NCBI GenBank assembly: GCA_014595895.1
Contig: JABUKB010000004.1
Coordinates: 1 to 64,000, forward strand
Source: Lysinibacillus odysseyi
GTDB lineage: Bacteria > Bacillota > Bacilli > Bacillales_A > Planococcaceae
Direction of reading: 5' to 3'
Length of the DNA: 64,000 bases
Position numbers and translations under genes: made by a program. Positions within the stretch are counted from its first letter, which is position 1, and each line of letters begins with the position of its first letter. Below are positions 19,248-33,901 of this stretch, in pieces. Under the pieces are notes generated by a model. It searched no databases and was not told where the DNA came from. It saw only the letters and a list, made by a program, of their open reading frames with translations.

Positions 19248-20981
19248 ATGCCTGAAATTAAATGGAAAATTCATCATATTCGTGAGCAAATCGCGGTAAT
19301 AGATGGAAAAAAATCGCCAACGATTGTATTGCAAAATGCACGCTATTTACATAGCATGTTTAAGCAATGGTTCGTTGGTAATATATGGATTTATAATAAT
19401 CGAATTGTTTACGTAGGAGAGGAAATGCCATCTAATATAGAAGGTACTGAACTTGTAGATTTGACGGGAAAAACGGTTGTACCAGGTTATATTGAACCGC
19501 ATGTTCATCCGTTTCAGCTATACAATCCACACTCCTTTGCAGAATTTGCCGCACAAACAGGAACGACAACATTCCTTTCAGATAATATGACGTTTGTTTT
19601 ATCGACGCCAAATAAGAAAACGTTTTCAATTATAGATCAATTAAACAAACTACCATTCTCTTATTATTGGTGGAGTCGTTTCGATTCCCAAACAGAAATG
19701 GCTCATGAGGAGAATTTTTATTCGACAGATTCTGTGATGGAATGGCTGGAGCGTGAAGACGTATTACTGGGCGGTGAGCTGACAGGCTGGCCACGTTTAT
19801 TGCATGGTGATGACCAAATGCTGTATTGGATTCAGGTGGCGAAAGAGAAGGGAAAAAAAATCGAAGGTCATTTCCCGGGTGCTTCAGAGCGTACATTAAC
19901 AAAGATGCGCCTGCTTGGGGCAGACGGAGATCATGAGGCGATGACGGTTGATGAAGTGATTCGCCGTATCCAGCACGGGATTAAGGTGACATTGCGCCAT
20001 TCATCCATTCGTCCGGATTTACCAGAGTTGCTGACAGGGATTTTAGAAAAGAAATTAAATATTTTTGATCATTTAATGATGACGACTGATGGGGCAACTC
20101 CCGGGTTTTATGAGGACGGTGTCATGGACAAATGTATCCAAATAGCGCTAGATGTAGGCGTGGATCCAATTGACGCTTATCAGATGGCAAGCTATAATAT
20201 AGCGCGCTATTACAATATGGCAAGCCTTCATGGCATGGTGGCAACAGGACGATTTGCTTCCTTGAATATTTTAAAGGATGAATTTACACCCCAGCCGGAA
20301 TCAGTCTTGTCAAAAGGTACATGGATACGCAAAGATGGAGAGCGTGTTTTTGATTTCCCTGCAATCGATTGGTCTTCGCTTGGTAGTCTAGATTTGACAT
20401 TTAATCTCAATGATGACGATTTCCAGTTTTCAATGCCAATGGGAATCGAAATGATCAATGATGTGATTACAAAGCCGTACAGTACAAATATGCAGACCTA
20501 TCACAATGAATTGCCGTTAGGGCAGGATGAGAGTTACTTGATGCTTGTCGACCGTCAGGGGAAATGGCACGTCAACACGTTTATTAAAGGCTTTGATACA
20601 GAAGTAAAAGGCTTTGCATCTTCCTATACGAATACAGGCGATATTTTGCTGATCGGGAAATCGACGAGCGATATGAAAAAGGCCTTCGATGAAATGAAGC
20701 GCTTGAATGGGGGCATTGTGCTAGTAGAAGATGGCGAAGTGATTGCAAGCATCCCGCTGACTATACTAGGTGGAATGTATGATGGCCACATGGAGGATTT
20801 AGTCCCGCAGGAGCGTGCTTTGAAAGATGAATTGCGTAAGCGTGGCTACCATCATTCGGATGCAATTTATACATTATTATTCTTACAATCTACACATTTA
20901 CCATATATTCGGATTACACAGCGCGGCTTATTTGATGTGATGAAAAATCAGGTGATGATACCTGCTGTTATGAGGGCGTAA
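19248..20981 (+). CDS. yerA: adenine deaminase-like amidohydrolase YerA
   Basis: 577 residues, amidohydrolase superfamily. The metal site motif is H85-V-H87 in EPHVHPFQ, followed by GTTTFLSDN; GHFPGASE and the LTLRHSS region belong to the adenine deaminase-like fold, and the C-terminal third is the adenine deaminase C domain. Its place after purD and before yerB matches B. subtilis yerA. It may convert adenine to hypoxanthine and so feed purine salvage, but YerA activity is not assured by family membership. AAAGGAGTG precedes the ATG. Confidence 0.85.
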   Translation: MPEIKWKIHHIREQIAVIDGKKSPTIVLQNARYLHSMFKQWFVGNIWIYNNRIVYVGEEMPSNIEGTELVDLTGKTVVPGYIEPHVHPFQLYNPHSFAEFAAQTGTTTFLSDNMTFVLSTPNKKTFSIIDQLNKLPFSYYWWSRFDSQTEMAHEENFYSTDSVMEWLEREDVLLGGELTGWPRLLHGDDQMLYWIQVAKEKGKKIEGHFPGASERTLTKMRLLGADGDHEAMTVDEVIRRIQHGIKVTLRHSSIRPDLPELLTGILEKKLNIFDHLMMTTDGATPGFYEDGVMDKCIQIALDVGVDPIDAYQMASYNIARYYNMASLHGMVATGRFASLNILKDEFTPQPESVLSKGTWIRKDGERVFDFPAIDWSSLGSLDLTFNLNDDDFQFSMPMGIEMINDVITKPYSTNMQTYHNELPLGQDESYLMLVDRQGKWHVNTFIKGFDTEVKGFASSYTNTGDILLIGKSTSDMKKAFDEMKRLNGGIVLVEDGEVIASIPLTILGGMYDGHMEDLVPQERALKDELRKRGYHHSDAIYTLLFLQSTHLPYIRITQRGLFDVMKNQVMIPAVMRA

Positions 20982-20998
20982 AGGGGAATGAATGAATC

Positions 20999-22030
20999 AT
21001 GACGAAAATGAAAATGTTAGCTGCTGTGTGTTCCTTGTTTTTATTAGCTGCATGCAGTGACCAAGCGGATGTAAAGCCGAGTTCAGGAGAAGTGAAGGAA
21101 GGGGCAAACGGAGAAGCAATGAACTATACAGCCCCTTTTACGGGGGAGTTAGTACAGGAGGAAGTAAATCAGCGCCCGCTGCTTGTTACAATTAATAACC
21201 ATCCAGATGCAAGGCCTCAGTCCGGGCTTGGCTCAGCAGACGTGGTGTATGAAATGTTAGCAGAAGGGGATATTACGCGTTTACTGGCACTATATCAAAC
21301 AGAAATTCCAGACTCTATCGGACCGGTCAGAAGTGCAAGGTCCTACTTTATCGATTTAGCGAAAGGGTTAGATGCTTTTTATATTGCGCATGGCTATAGC
21401 CCGGAAGCAAAACAGATGCTAGAGAACCGAGTGGTCGATCATATCAATGGAATGAAGTATGATGGTACATTTTTCAAGCGTTCTAAAACTCGTGTAGCAC
21501 CGCATAATTCCTATTTCGATGCTGAAAATTTGCAAAAAGCGAGCGAACAAGTAGATGCTTCGTTACTTTACAATAAAAAAGTGTTATATTCTTTTTATGA
21601 GCAAAATGCAGAAGTACAGCCAGGCATGACAGCGAATGATATAGAAGTGCACTATAACTCAAATGTGTTATTTAATAGCACATATCATTACGATCAGAGC
21701 TCCAAAACATACACACGTTCATCTGCAAATGCAGTGACAACAGATTATTTAACAAATGAGCCTATAACGTTATCCAATGTGTTATTCTTTGAAATGAAAC
21801 ATCGAGTAATTGATAGCGAAGGTAGAAAAGATATTAATATGACGTCAGGCGGAAAAGCTTATATAGCGCAGCAAGGCATGGTGCGTGAGGTGCGTTGGGA
21901 AAACAAGGACGGCCTATTAGTAGCTGTAGAAGAAGATGGCACAGAGGCAAAACTAGTACCTGGACAGTCATGGATTCACTTTATTCCAGCTTCGCCTGGT
22001 CTCGACCAAATTGTAACGTATTCTGAATAA
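20999..22030 (+). CDS. yerB: DUF3048 lipoprotein YerB
   Basis: 343 residues with a lipoprotein signal ending LFLLAAC (lipid-modified C19), so it is anchored outside the membrane. The conserved DUF3048 region includes NNHPDARPQSGL, VYEMLAEGDITRLL and GPVRSARSYF. The function of this widespread family is unknown. It is 17 bases downstream of yerA and 18 before yerC, in the syntenic yer block. Confidence 0.9.
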   Translation: MTKMKMLAAVCSLFLLAACSDQADVKPSSGEVKEGANGEAMNYTAPFTGELVQEEVNQRPLLVTINNHPDARPQSGLGSADVVYEMLAEGDITRLLALYQTEIPDSIGPVRSARSYFIDLAKGLDAFYIAHGYSPEAKQMLENRVVDHINGMKYDGTFFKRSKTRVAPHNSYFDAENLQKASEQVDASLLYNKKVLYSFYEQNAEVQPGMTANDIEVHYNSNVLFNSTYHYDQSSKTYTRSSANAVTTDYLTNEPITLSNVLFFEMKHRVIDSEGRKDINMTSGGKAYIAQQGMVREVRWENKDGLLVAVEEDGTEAKLVPGQSWIHFIPASPGLDQIVTYSE

Positions 22031-22048
22031 TAGGGAAGGGTGAAGACA

Positions 22049-22369
22049 GTGCAAATCGAGAAAATACGAGGGCATCAAACAGAGCAATTATTTAAGGCGG
22101 TATTGGAGCTAAAGGATATCGAAGAATGCTATAAGTTTTTTGATGACTTATGCACGATTAGCGAAATCCAGTCTCTAGCACAGCGTTTTGAAGTAGCGCA
22201 TTTACTGCGTTTAAAGAAAACATATGAAACAATCAAGAAAGAAACAGGCGCTTCTACAGCCACGATTTCCCGTGTCCGTCGATGCTTCGATTACGGAAAT
22301 GATGCATATGATGAAATGCTAGGACGCCTATATCCAAATGAAAAATCATTTAGCGATCGCGGTAAATAA
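22049..22369 (+). CDS. yerC: TrpR-like DNA-binding protein YerC
   Basis: 106 residues of the YerC/YecD TrpR-related family. A helix-turn-helix is formed around ETGASTATISRVRRC, preceded by the conserved DDLCTISEIQSLAQR. I start it at GTG 22049 (MQIEKIRG), eight bases after AAGGG, which matches the B. subtilis N-terminus; an in-frame GTG nine bases earlier overlaps the ribosome site. It is a likely transcriptional regulator with unknown targets. Confidence 0.92.
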   Translation: MQIEKIRGHQTEQLFKAVLELKDIEECYKFFDDLCTISEIQSLAQRFEVAHLLRLKKTYETIKKETGASTATISRVRRCFDYGNDAYDEMLGRLYPNEKSFSDRGK

Positions 22370-22383
22370 TGTAGAAAAGAATG

Positions 22384-22412
22384 CTGGGCAGCTTGCTGCT
22401 CAGTTTTTTCTT
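22384..22412 (+). terminator. terminator after yerC
   Basis: CTGGGCAG and CTGCTCAG pair with one G-T pair around a four-base loop, followed by six T. Confidence 0.85.
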
Positions 22413-22598
22413 ATTTCAGTACTTGCAGGCAAACAATCGCTAGCTGAAAGAAGTAAAAAACCTCAACGAATTATGCAAATGGGAAATGTGTTTTTTTGAT
22501 AAAGGCCAAGTCGGATTCAGACACAGGTAGAACGAGGCATAACGGATAGAAAATTTGCTATACTGAAAGAAAAAATAGCTTAGAGGAGTTTGTGAACA

Positions 22599-23291
22599 AT
22601 GGAATATTTACAATGGCGACATGTGTTTAAATTGGATCCTGCAAAGGAAATTTCAGATGAAGATTTAGAGAAAATTTGCGAGTCGGGTACGGATGCTATT
22701 TTAGTAGGGGGATCGGATAATGTGACGCTGGATAACGTGCTCGACATGTTAGTGCGTGTACGCCGTTTTTCGGTAGAGGTAGCCTTGGAAGTATCAACAG
22801 TAGAATCGATTACACCGGGGTACGACTATTTCTTTATTCCGTCGGTGTTAAATAGTCGTGATGTAAAATGGGTAAGCGGATTGCATCATGAGGCGATTAA
22901 AGAATACGGTGATATTATGAACTGGGATGAGATTGTAGCAGAAGGATACTGTGTGTTAAATGCAGATTGCAAAGTGGCCCAGCTAACAAATGCTAAAACA
23001 GAGTTAACGGAAGAGGATGTAGTCGCATATGCACGAATGGCAGAGAAATATTTTAAGCTGCCAATTTTTTATGTGGAGTATAGCGGTACATACGGTGATG
23101 TATCGACGGTACGCGCGGCGAAAGAAGTACTGGAGCAGACGAAGCTATTTTACGGCGGTGGGATTGCAACAAAGGAACAAGCCGAGGAAATGGCTGCAGT
23201 AGCCGATACGATTATTGTCGGCAATATCATTTATGATGACTTGAAGGAAGCATTAAAAACAGTTGAAGCAGTAAAATCAGTTACGTTATAA
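22599..23291 (+). CDS. pcrB: heptaprenylglyceryl phosphate synthase PcrB
   Basis: A 230-residue TIM-barrel enzyme that joins sn-glycerol-1-phosphate to a long polyprenyl diphosphate, an archaea-like ether lipid step in Bacillales. It has [24 protein letters not shown] and [11 protein letters not shown] for phosphate and prenyl binding. Its position directly upstream of pcrA is conserved. Peripheral membrane action is expected. Confidence 0.95.
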   Translation: MEYLQWRHVFKLDPAKEISDEDLEKICESGTDAILVGGSDNVTLDNVLDMLVRVRRFSVEVALEVSTVESITPGYDYFFIPSVLNSRDVKWVSGLHHEAIKEYGDIMNWDEIVAEGYCVLNADCKVAQLTNAKTELTEEDVVAYARMAEKYFKLPIFYVEYSGTYGDVSTVRAAKEVLEQTKLFYGGGIATKEQAEEMAAVADTIIVGNIIYDDLKEALKTVEAVKSVTL

Positions 23292-23328
23292 TATATAGAA
23301 CGAATGTTCTTTTTAAGGAGGTTGCCTA

Positions 23329-27577
<4,249 letters not shown>

Positions 27578-27591
27578 TAAAGGGGAAACCT

Positions 27592-28776
27592 ATGATGAAG
27601 CGATTTCGCTGGCTACCAGCAATCGTAGTTGGAGCGGTACTAACAGGGTGTGCACCTTCTGTTTCGCCAGAGGAGGAGCTAGTGCAAGACTCGGAAGAAG
27701 CAGCAGTAGAAACAACGATTATCCCGAATATCCAGCTCAGTGATAACTACTATAAAACGCTGATTCCTTATAAGGAAAGTGCAAGTCGCGGTCTTGTTGT
27801 GTCTAATATTTATACAAAATATGATGTCAAAGAGGCAGAAAATGGCTTAATGCGTATTTCTCAAAAGGAATTCGATACAGATAATTACTATTTCCAAGAA
27901 GGTCAGTACTTATCAGAAAGAATGGTACAGAATTGGCTTGGACGCAGCAATCAGACGGACCAAGCAGTAAAAGAATATGGGGAGGTATATAGAGGGCTGA
28001 ACCCGGCAGATACAGATGCGAGTGGCAATCCACTACCGCCAGAGGTAAAAGCAGTAGAAGCCCCTGTTTATTTAACTCATATAATTGAGCAAAACTATTT
28101 AACTAAGTCGGATGACAATAAAGTAACATTAGGCGGAATTTCCATTGGTCTTGCTCTGAACTCCATTTATTATTATCAAAAGGAGCAGTACGGTGAGTAC
28201 TACGAGGAAACCATTCCACATGCCAAGCTAGAAGAAGCAGCTAAGAAAATGGCACAGGAAATCATTAACCGTATGCGCCAGCGAGACGAACTGCAAAATG
28301 TTCCGATTATGATCGGTTTATTTAAACAACAAGCGCGTAATTCGATTGTACCTGGCACGTATTTTTCCTACACGAAGGTAGAGGCTGGCTCGGATAAAAT
28401 TGGAGAGTGGAAGCCGATTAATGAAAAGTATGTCACGCTGCCGATGTCATCGCCAGATGATATTTATCGTGAAATCAATACGCAGTTCCAAAACTTTAAG
28501 CAAGATATCGATAAATATTTCTCGAACTTCACAAGTGTGGTAGGGGAAGGCTTTTATCAGGAAAATAATTTGACGAAGCTTGATATCGATATCCCTATTC
28601 AGTTTTACGGGACAGCAGAGGTAATTGGCTTTACGCAATATTTAACAGGTGTCATGCTCCAGCACTTGCCGAATAATATACAGATTAATGTCAGCATTAC
28701 ATCAGCCAATGGCCCTGAAGCATTGATTCAAAAAGAAGCAAATGAAGACGAGCCATTCGTTCATATTTACGAATAA
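27592..28776 (+). CDS. camS: CamS-family sex pheromone lipoprotein (YerH)
   Basis: 394 residues with a lipobox VLTGC (C20). The CamS family is named after the precursor of peptide pheromone cAM373, cut from the signal peptide; the body of the protein is an extracellular lipoprotein of unknown role. Features include SRGLVVSNIYTKYD and LPNNIQINVSI. It follows ligA by 14 bases, as in B. subtilis. No claim is made that this signal peptide gives an active pheromone. Confidence 0.9.
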   Translation: MMKRFRWLPAIVVGAVLTGCAPSVSPEEELVQDSEEAAVETTIIPNIQLSDNYYKTLIPYKESASRGLVVSNIYTKYDVKEAENGLMRISQKEFDTDNYYFQEGQYLSERMVQNWLGRSNQTDQAVKEYGEVYRGLNPADTDASGNPLPPEVKAVEAPVYLTHIIEQNYLTKSDDNKVTLGGISIGLALNSIYYYQKEQYGEYYEETIPHAKLEEAAKKMAQEIINRMRQRDELQNVPIMIGLFKQQARNSIVPGTYFSYTKVEAGSDKIGEWKPINEKYVTLPMSSPDDIYREINTQFQNFKQDIDKYFSNFTSVVGEGFYQENNLTKLDIDIPIQFYGTAEVIGFTQYLTGVMLQHLPNNIQINVSITSANGPEALIQKEANEDEPFVHIYE

Positions 28777-28779
28777 CAG

Positions 28780-28822
28780 AAAGGAGTTATTTCACCTGAA
28801 AATGGTTGAAATAGCTCCTTTA
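28780..28822 (+). terminator. hairpin after camS
   Basis: AAAGGAGTTATTTCA pairs with TGAAATAGCTCCTTT around CCTGAAAATGGT. The T-run is short (TTTACTACTA), yet the long stem directly after camS suggests the end of the yer-pcr-lig operon. Confidence 0.75.
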
Positions 28823-28964
28823 CTACTATACTTCAATAAAATGACAAGAAAAAAACCTCATAACCAATTTACATTGGGTGATTTTCGATAAAATTGAGAT
28901 TTTTAGAGGCAAAAATGTTATTATAATTGGCGTGGTTATTTACTATTTAAAACTTTAAAAAAGG

Positions 28965-28970
28965 TATAAT
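28965..28970 (+). promoter_or_regulatory. probable gatCAB -10 element
   Basis: A consensus TATAAT lies about 78 bases before gatC. The -35 hexamer at the right spacing (ACTATT) is weak. The leader between here and gatC carries no riboswitch that I recognise. Confidence 0.4.
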
Positions 28971-29047
28971 ATATATCTTGGTATAGGTAGGGGCATTGAG
29001 TCGTTTTGACGTCTTGAGTATTCCTGCTAAATTTGGAGGTGTAAGAA

Positions 29048-29338
29048 ATGGCGAAATTAACAAAAGAAGAAGTAAAACACGTTGCACACTTGGCGCGTCT
29101 AGCTATTACGGAAGAAGAGGCAGAAAAATTTGCTGATCAACTAGGTAAAATTACTGACTTTGCTGAGCAGCTAAATGAACTGGATACAACGAATGTGGAA
29201 CCTACTTCACACGTATTCCCAATTGCAAATGTTCTTCGCGAAGACGTAGCAGGTGAAGGCTTGCCTCGCGAAAAAATGATGCTAAACGTCAAAGAACAAG
29301 AAGCTGGTCAAGTTAAAGTACCATCAATTTTAGAATAA
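29048..29338 (+). CDS. gatC: Asp/Glu-tRNA amidotransferase subunit GatC
   Basis: A 96-residue subunit that stabilises GatA-GatB. The family pattern [17 protein letters not shown] at the N-terminus and [15 protein letters not shown] are present. It forms an operon with gatA and gatB: 16 bases to gatA, one base between gatA and gatB. Confidence 0.97.
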   Translation: MAKLTKEEVKHVAHLARLAITEEEAEKFADQLGKITDFAEQLNELDTTNVEPTSHVFPIANVLREDVAGEGLPREKMMLNVKEQEAGQVKVPSILE

Positions 29339-29354
29339 TTAGGAGGCGCACCGC

Positions 29355-30818
29355 ATGACATTATTTGAGCGTACAGCAGCGGAACTGCAAGAGCAAATCA
29401 AAGCAGGCGAATTAACAATTGCTGATTTAACAAACGAGGCTTTCACTCGTGTCGAAAAATTAGACAGCGATGTACAAGCATTTTTAGCATTAAATAAAGA
29501 GCAAGCTACTGCCCAAGCGGCAGAATTAGATAAAGTGCCATTCGAAGAGCGTGGACCACTTTTCGGTTTACCAATCGGGGTAAAAGACAATATCGTAACA
29601 GAAGGCTTAGAAACAACATGTGCTTCTAAAATTTTAGAAGGCTTCATGCCAATTTATGACGCAACAGTTGTGAAAAAACTGCGTGATGCAGGTATGGTTA
29701 CAATCGGTAAGTTAAACATGGACGAGTTCGCAATGGGTTCATCAAACGAAAACTCAGCTTACAAAACGACGAAAAACCCTTGGAATCTGAATCATGTACC
29801 TGGTGGTTCTTCAGGTGCATCTGCTGCTGCTGTAGCGGCAGGGGAAGTACCATTCTCACTTGGTTCTGATACAGGTGGTTCAATCCGCCAACCGGCAGCT
29901 TATTGCGGCGTGGTAGGAATGAAGCCAACTTACGGCCGTGTATCTCGTTATGGTTTAGTAGCATTCGCTTCTTCTTTAGACCAAATCGGACCTATTACGC
30001 GTAGCGTAAAGGACAACGCATTACTGTTAGAAGCAATCTCTGGTGTCGATGAAAACGATTCAACTTCAGCAGACGTGCCAGTACCAAACTACGCAAGCAA
30101 GCTAGATGGCGATATTCAAGGTCTGCGCATCGCTGTGCCAAAAGAGTTCCTTGGTGAAGGCGTTGGCGAAGCAGCAAAACAGTCTGTATTAGATGCACTG
30201 GAAGTACTGAAAGCACAAGGCGCAACAGTGGAAGAAGTATCGCTTCCTCACTCTAAATACGCGTTAGCAGCTTACTATATCCTATCTTCATCTGAAGCTT
30301 CTTCAAACCTTTCTCGTTTCGACGGCATCCGTTACGGTTACCGTTCTGAAAATGCGAAAAACTTAATGGAGTTATACAAAAACTCTCGTGCAGAAGGCTT
30401 CGGTGACGAAGTAAAACGTCGTATCATGTTAGGTACATTCTCATTATCGGCTGGTACGTATGATGCGTACTACAAAAAAGCACAACAAGTTCGTACATTA
30501 ATCAAACAAGACTACGATAAAGTATTCGAAGACTATGATGTGATCATTGGACCAACTGCGCCAACACCAGCATTCGCTATTGGAGCAAACGTTGATGATC
30601 CGCTGACAATGTACGCAAACGATATTTTAACAATTCCAATCAACTTAGCAGGTGTACCAGCAATTTCTATCCCATGTGGATTTGAAGATGAACTACCACT
30701 AGGTTTACAAATCATCGGTAAACACTTCGATGAAGAAACAATTTACCGTGTTGCTTATGCTTATGAGCAACAAACAGACTTCAATACAAAAACTCCAGCG
30801 CTATGGGAGGTAAAATAA
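29355..30818 (+). CDS. gatA: Asp/Glu-tRNA amidotransferase subunit GatA
   Basis: 487 residues, amidase-signature family. The Ser-cisSer-Lys triad lies in [18 protein letters not shown] and [11 protein letters not shown]. It releases ammonia from glutamine, which GatB uses to amidate misacylated Asp-tRNA(Asn) or Glu-tRNA(Gln). The presence of gatCAB implies indirect Gln-tRNA synthesis, usual for Bacillales. Confidence 0.98.
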   Translation: MTLFERTAAELQEQIKAGELTIADLTNEAFTRVEKLDSDVQAFLALNKEQATAQAAELDKVPFEERGPLFGLPIGVKDNIVTEGLETTCASKILEGFMPIYDATVVKKLRDAGMVTIGKLNMDEFAMGSSNENSAYKTTKNPWNLNHVPGGSSGASAAAVAAGEVPFSLGSDTGGSIRQPAAYCGVVGMKPTYGRVSRYGLVAFASSLDQIGPITRSVKDNALLLEAISGVDENDSTSADVPVPNYASKLDGDIQGLRIAVPKEFLGEGVGEAAKQSVLDALEVLKAQGATVEEVSLPHSKYALAAYYILSSSEASSNLSRFDGIRYGYRSENAKNLMELYKNSRAEGFGDEVKRRIMLGTFSLSAGTYDAYYKKAQQVRTLIKQDYDKVFEDYDVIIGPTAPTPAFAIGANVDDPLTMYANDILTIPINLAGVPAISIPCGFEDELPLGLQIIGKHFDEETIYRVAYAYEQQTDFNTKTPALWEVK

Positions 30819-30819
30819 T

Positions 30820-32265
30820 ATGAACTTCGAAACAGTCATTGGTTTAGAGGTACACGTTGAGTTAAAAACAAACTCAAAAATCTTCTCTTCTTCGCCAAAC
30901 CATTTTGGTGCGGAGCCAAATACAAATACATCTGTTATCGACCTAGGATACCCAGGTGTGTTACCTGTATTAAACAAAAACGTTGTTGATTTCGCGATGA
31001 AAGCATCGCTTGCTTTAAACATGGAAATCGAACAAGAAACAAAATTCGACCGTAAAAACTACTTCTATCCGGATAACCCGAAAGCTTACCAAATTTCACA
31101 ATTTGATAAGCCAATCGGTAAAAACGGTTGGATTGAAATCGAAATTCCGGCTAAAGGTGAAACACCAGGCTACAAAAAGAAAATCGGTATTACACGTCTT
31201 CACATGGAAGAAGATGCTGGTAAATTAACGCACGCTGATGGCTACTCTTTAGTAGACTTCAACCGTCAAGGTACGCCACTTGTAGAGATCGTATCGGAGC
31301 CAGATATCCGCACGCCGGACGAAGCGTATGCATACTTAGAAAAATTAAAAGCCATTATCCAATATACAGGCGTTTCTGACTGTAAGATGGAGGAAGGTTC
31401 ATTACGTTGTGACGCGAACGTTTCTTTACGTCCATATGGTCAAGAAGAGTTCGGTACAAAAGCTGAGCTGAAAAACTTAAACTCATTCAACTTCGTACGT
31501 CGTGGTTTAGAGCATGAGGAAATCCGCCAAGCACAAGTTCTTATGTCTGGTGGCGTAATCGAGCAAGAAACACGTCGTTTCGATGAGAAAACAGGGAAAA
31601 CAATCTTAATGCGTGTCAAAGAAGGTACGGACGATTACCGCTACTTCCCAGAGCCAGACTTAGTACGTCTTTCTATTTCTGATGAATGGGTAGAGCGCGT
31701 GAAAAACTCAATTCCAGAGCTTCCAGATGCGCGTAAAGCACGCTATGAATCAGAGCTAGGCTTAACAGCTTACGACGCTTCAGTGCTAGTTATCAACAAA
31801 GATATTTCTGATTTCTTTGATGCAACAGTAGCGGCTGGCGCAGACGCAAAACTTGCGGCTAACTGGTTAATGGGTGACATCTCTGCTTATTTAAATGCGG
31901 AAGGCAAAGAGCTAAAAGATACAGCTCTTACACCGGAAAACCTGGCTGGCATGGTGAAATTGATTACAGATGGTACAATCTCTTCTAAGATTGCGAAGAA
32001 AGTATTCACTGAATTAGTAACAAACGGCGGCGATGCTGCGAAAATCGTGAAAGAAAAAGGATTGGTACAAATCTCTGATCCAGAAGTGATCCGCGGATTC
32101 GTGACAACGGTTCTTGATAACGATACAAAATCTGTAGAAGACTTCAAAGCTGGTAAAGACCGTGCAATCAAAGCACTTCTTGGTCAAATCATGAAAGCTT
32201 CTAAAGGTCAAGCTAACCCGCAATTAACAAACGAAATCCTTTTAGAAGAAATCAACAAACGTTAA
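30820..32265 (+). CDS. gatB: Asp/Glu-tRNA amidotransferase subunit GatB
   Basis: 481 residues. It is the kinase and transamidase subunit: [17 protein letters not shown] at the N-terminus, then [12 protein letters not shown] and [16 protein letters not shown], and the C-terminal YqeY-like tRNA-binding tail ending [14 protein letters not shown] precedes it within the end of gatA. Confidence 0.98.
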   Translation: MNFETVIGLEVHVELKTNSKIFSSSPNHFGAEPNTNTSVIDLGYPGVLPVLNKNVVDFAMKASLALNMEIEQETKFDRKNYFYPDNPKAYQISQFDKPIGKNGWIEIEIPAKGETPGYKKKIGITRLHMEEDAGKLTHADGYSLVDFNRQGTPLVEIVSEPDIRTPDEAYAYLEKLKAIIQYTGVSDCKMEEGSLRCDANVSLRPYGQEEFGTKAELKNLNSFNFVRRGLEHEEIRQAQVLMSGGVIEQETRRFDEKTGKTILMRVKEGTDDYRYFPEPDLVRLSISDEWVERVKNSIPELPDARKARYESELGLTAYDASVLVINKDISDFFDATVAAGADAKLAANWLMGDISAYLNAEGKELKDTALTPENLAGMVKLITDGTISSKIAKKVFTELVTNGGDAAKIVKEKGLVQISDPEVIRGFVTTVLDNDTKSVEDFKAGKDRAIKALLGQIMKASKGQANPQLTNEILLEEINKR

Positions 32266-32274
32266 TTTCTGTTC

Positions 32275-32305
32275 AGCAGTCTCATTCGTGAGGCTGCTTT
32301 TTTTC
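32275..32305 (+). terminator. gatCAB terminator
   Basis: AGCAGTCTCA and TGAGGCTGCT pair around a TTCG loop and are followed by seven T. Confidence 0.93.
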
Positions 32306-32377
32306 ATGAAGCCAAATCCATGCCAAATGAAGCGAAATAAGACTATAATCAATTTATAAGAAGCAGGAGGGATTTAG

Positions 32378-32938
32378 ATGAAAACAGAACAGCAGTATTT
32401 TGAAGAGTCTATGACAATCCAAGAATACATGGAAAATATGAATCAGCTAAAAGAAGGCAACTTGACTATTTATGAAAATTTCGAAGTACCACAAGATGGC
32501 TTTGTGGAACAACTGAAAGCAGCAAATGTGCATATTTTAGCGATTACAGAAGATTGGTGCGGCGATGCAATGCTCAACAACCCAATCATTCGTAAAGTAG
32601 CTGAAGCAGCGGGGGTAGAAGTACGCACAGCCTTACGCGATGCGGATACAGATTTGATCGACCGTTACCTAACAAATGGCGGACGTGCTATTCCGATTTA
32701 TTTAGTATTAAACGAAGCAGGGGAAGTCATTGCAAAATGGGGTCCTCGTGCACCGGAATTGCAAGCTTATGTGACAGAAGCACGTGCAGCACTTCCTAAT
32801 AAGGAAGAGGACGAGGCAGCATTTGAAGCGGCTCAAAAAGAAATGTATGAAGACTTCCGCGACAAGTATCAAACAAACAAAGAGTTCTGGAACTATGTAT
32901 ATGAAAGCTTCAAAGCAACGGTAGTACCAGCATTATAA
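32378..32938 (+). CDS. thioredoxin-family protein with single active-site Cys
   Basis: 186 residues. The centre has a thioredoxin-like fold with EDWCGDAMLNNP in place of the usual WCGPC, so only one cysteine of the active-site pair is kept, and the cis-proline region is GRAIPIYLVL. This matches the thioredoxin-9-type family seen in Bacillales; a classic disulfide reductase role is doubtful. AGGAGGG precedes the ATG. It is a single gene between gatB and the opposing opp operon. Confidence 0.85.
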   Translation: MKTEQQYFEESMTIQEYMENMNQLKEGNLTIYENFEVPQDGFVEQLKAANVHILAITEDWCGDAMLNNPIIRKVAEAAGVEVRTALRDADTDLIDRYLTNGGRAIPIYLVLNEAGEVIAKWGPRAPELQAYVTEARAALPNKEEDEAAFEAAQKEMYEDFRDKYQTNKEFWNYVYESFKATVVPAL

Positions 32939-32942
32939 AAGT

Positions 32943-32986
32943 AAAAGCGTGTAGAAGGCCTTTAGAAGGCTTCTACACGCTTTTTA
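32943..32986. terminator. bidirectional terminator between thioredoxin-like gene and oppF
   Basis: AAAAGCGTGTAGAAG and CTTCTACACGCTTTTT form a long perfect stem with A and T runs on the two sides. It serves both convergent genes. Confidence 0.93.
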
Positions 32987-32987
32987 A

Positions 32988-33899
32988 TTAACTATTCATC
33001 CAGCGAGATACTTGCTCTTGAGAGCCGTATACGAAATGTCCAGGACGTGCTTCAATCACTTCAGCATTTTCTGGCGCTTCTTCGTGCTTGTAAGGGATAC
33101 GCACACGCTTACGCTCATACTCTGGGTTTGGTTGAGGTACAGCAGATAATAGAGACTTTGTATAAGGATGGATTGGATGATTGTAAATCTCGTCCGCCTG
33201 ACCTAACTCTAAAATTTTCCCGCGGTACATAACAGCAATACGATCCGAGATGTATTTTACCATCGATAAATCATGGGCGATGAATAAATACGTCAGGCCG
33301 CGTTCTTGCTGCAATTGTTTCAATAGGTTTACTACCTGGGCTTGGATAGATACGTCTAGCGCTGAGATAGGCTCGTCGGCAATGATAAAGCTTGGGTCTA
33401 AGCTGAGTGCACGTGCAATCCCGATACGTTGACGCTGACCGCCTGAGAACTCATGAGCATAGCGGTTCGCATGTTCACGGTTTAAGCCAACTGACTCAAG
33501 TAGAGAACCGATTTTCTCGCGGCGTTCTGCTTTATTTTTGTAAAGACTATGAATATCAAATGCCTCGGCAATAATCTCACCGGCTGTCATACGTGGGTTT
33601 AATGAGGCATATGGATCTTGGAAAATCATTTGCATTTCACGGTTGAACTGCATAGCATCTTTACGGGATTTATAATCGTTGACGTTTTTCCCTTTGAAGA
33701 GGATTTGGCCATCCGTAATATCGTATAAGCGAATAATCGAGCGACCTGTTGTCGATTTCCCGCAGCCTGATTCACCTACAAGACCAAGTGTTTCTCCTTC
33801 ATATACATCAAAGCTAATGCCGTCGATTGCTTTAATCGGTGACTTTTTCGAACCGAAATATTGTTTTAAGCCTTTTACTTCAAGAATTTTTTCTGCCAT
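32988..33899 (-). CDS. oppF: oligopeptide ABC transporter ATP-binding protein OppF
   Basis: 303 residues. Walker A GESGCGKSTTG, signature motif FSGGQRQRIGIARAL, Walker B FIIADEPISALD and the H-loop IAHDLSMV are all intact; the C-terminal Opp/Dpp extension includes HPYTKSLLSAVP. It pairs with OppD as the ATPase heterodimer at the inner face of the membrane. It is the last gene of oppABCDF, two bases after oppD. Confidence 0.97.
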   Translation of the reverse strand: MAEKILEVKGLKQYFGSKKSPIKAIDGISFDVYEGETLGLVGESGCGKSTTGRSIIRLYDITDGQILFKGKNVNDYKSRKDAMQFNREMQMIFQDPYASLNPRMTAGEIIAEAFDIHSLYKNKAERREKIGSLLESVGLNREHANRYAHEFSGGQRQRIGIARALSLDPSFIIADEPISALDVSIQAQVVNLLKQLQQERGLTYLFIAHDLSMVKYISDRIAVMYRGKILELGQADEIYNHPIHPYTKSLLSAVPQPNPEYERKRVRIPYKHEEAPENAEVIEARPGHFVYGSQEQVSRWMNS

Positions 33900-33901
33900 G
33901 A

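Noticed and set aside
23292-23320. Small AGAAC/GTTCT hairpin before pcrA as a terminator
   Set aside because: The stem is only five pairs and pcrB-pcrA are normally cotranscribed.
28971-29047. Riboswitch or T-box leader before gatC
   Set aside because: The leader is short and lacks conserved blocks.
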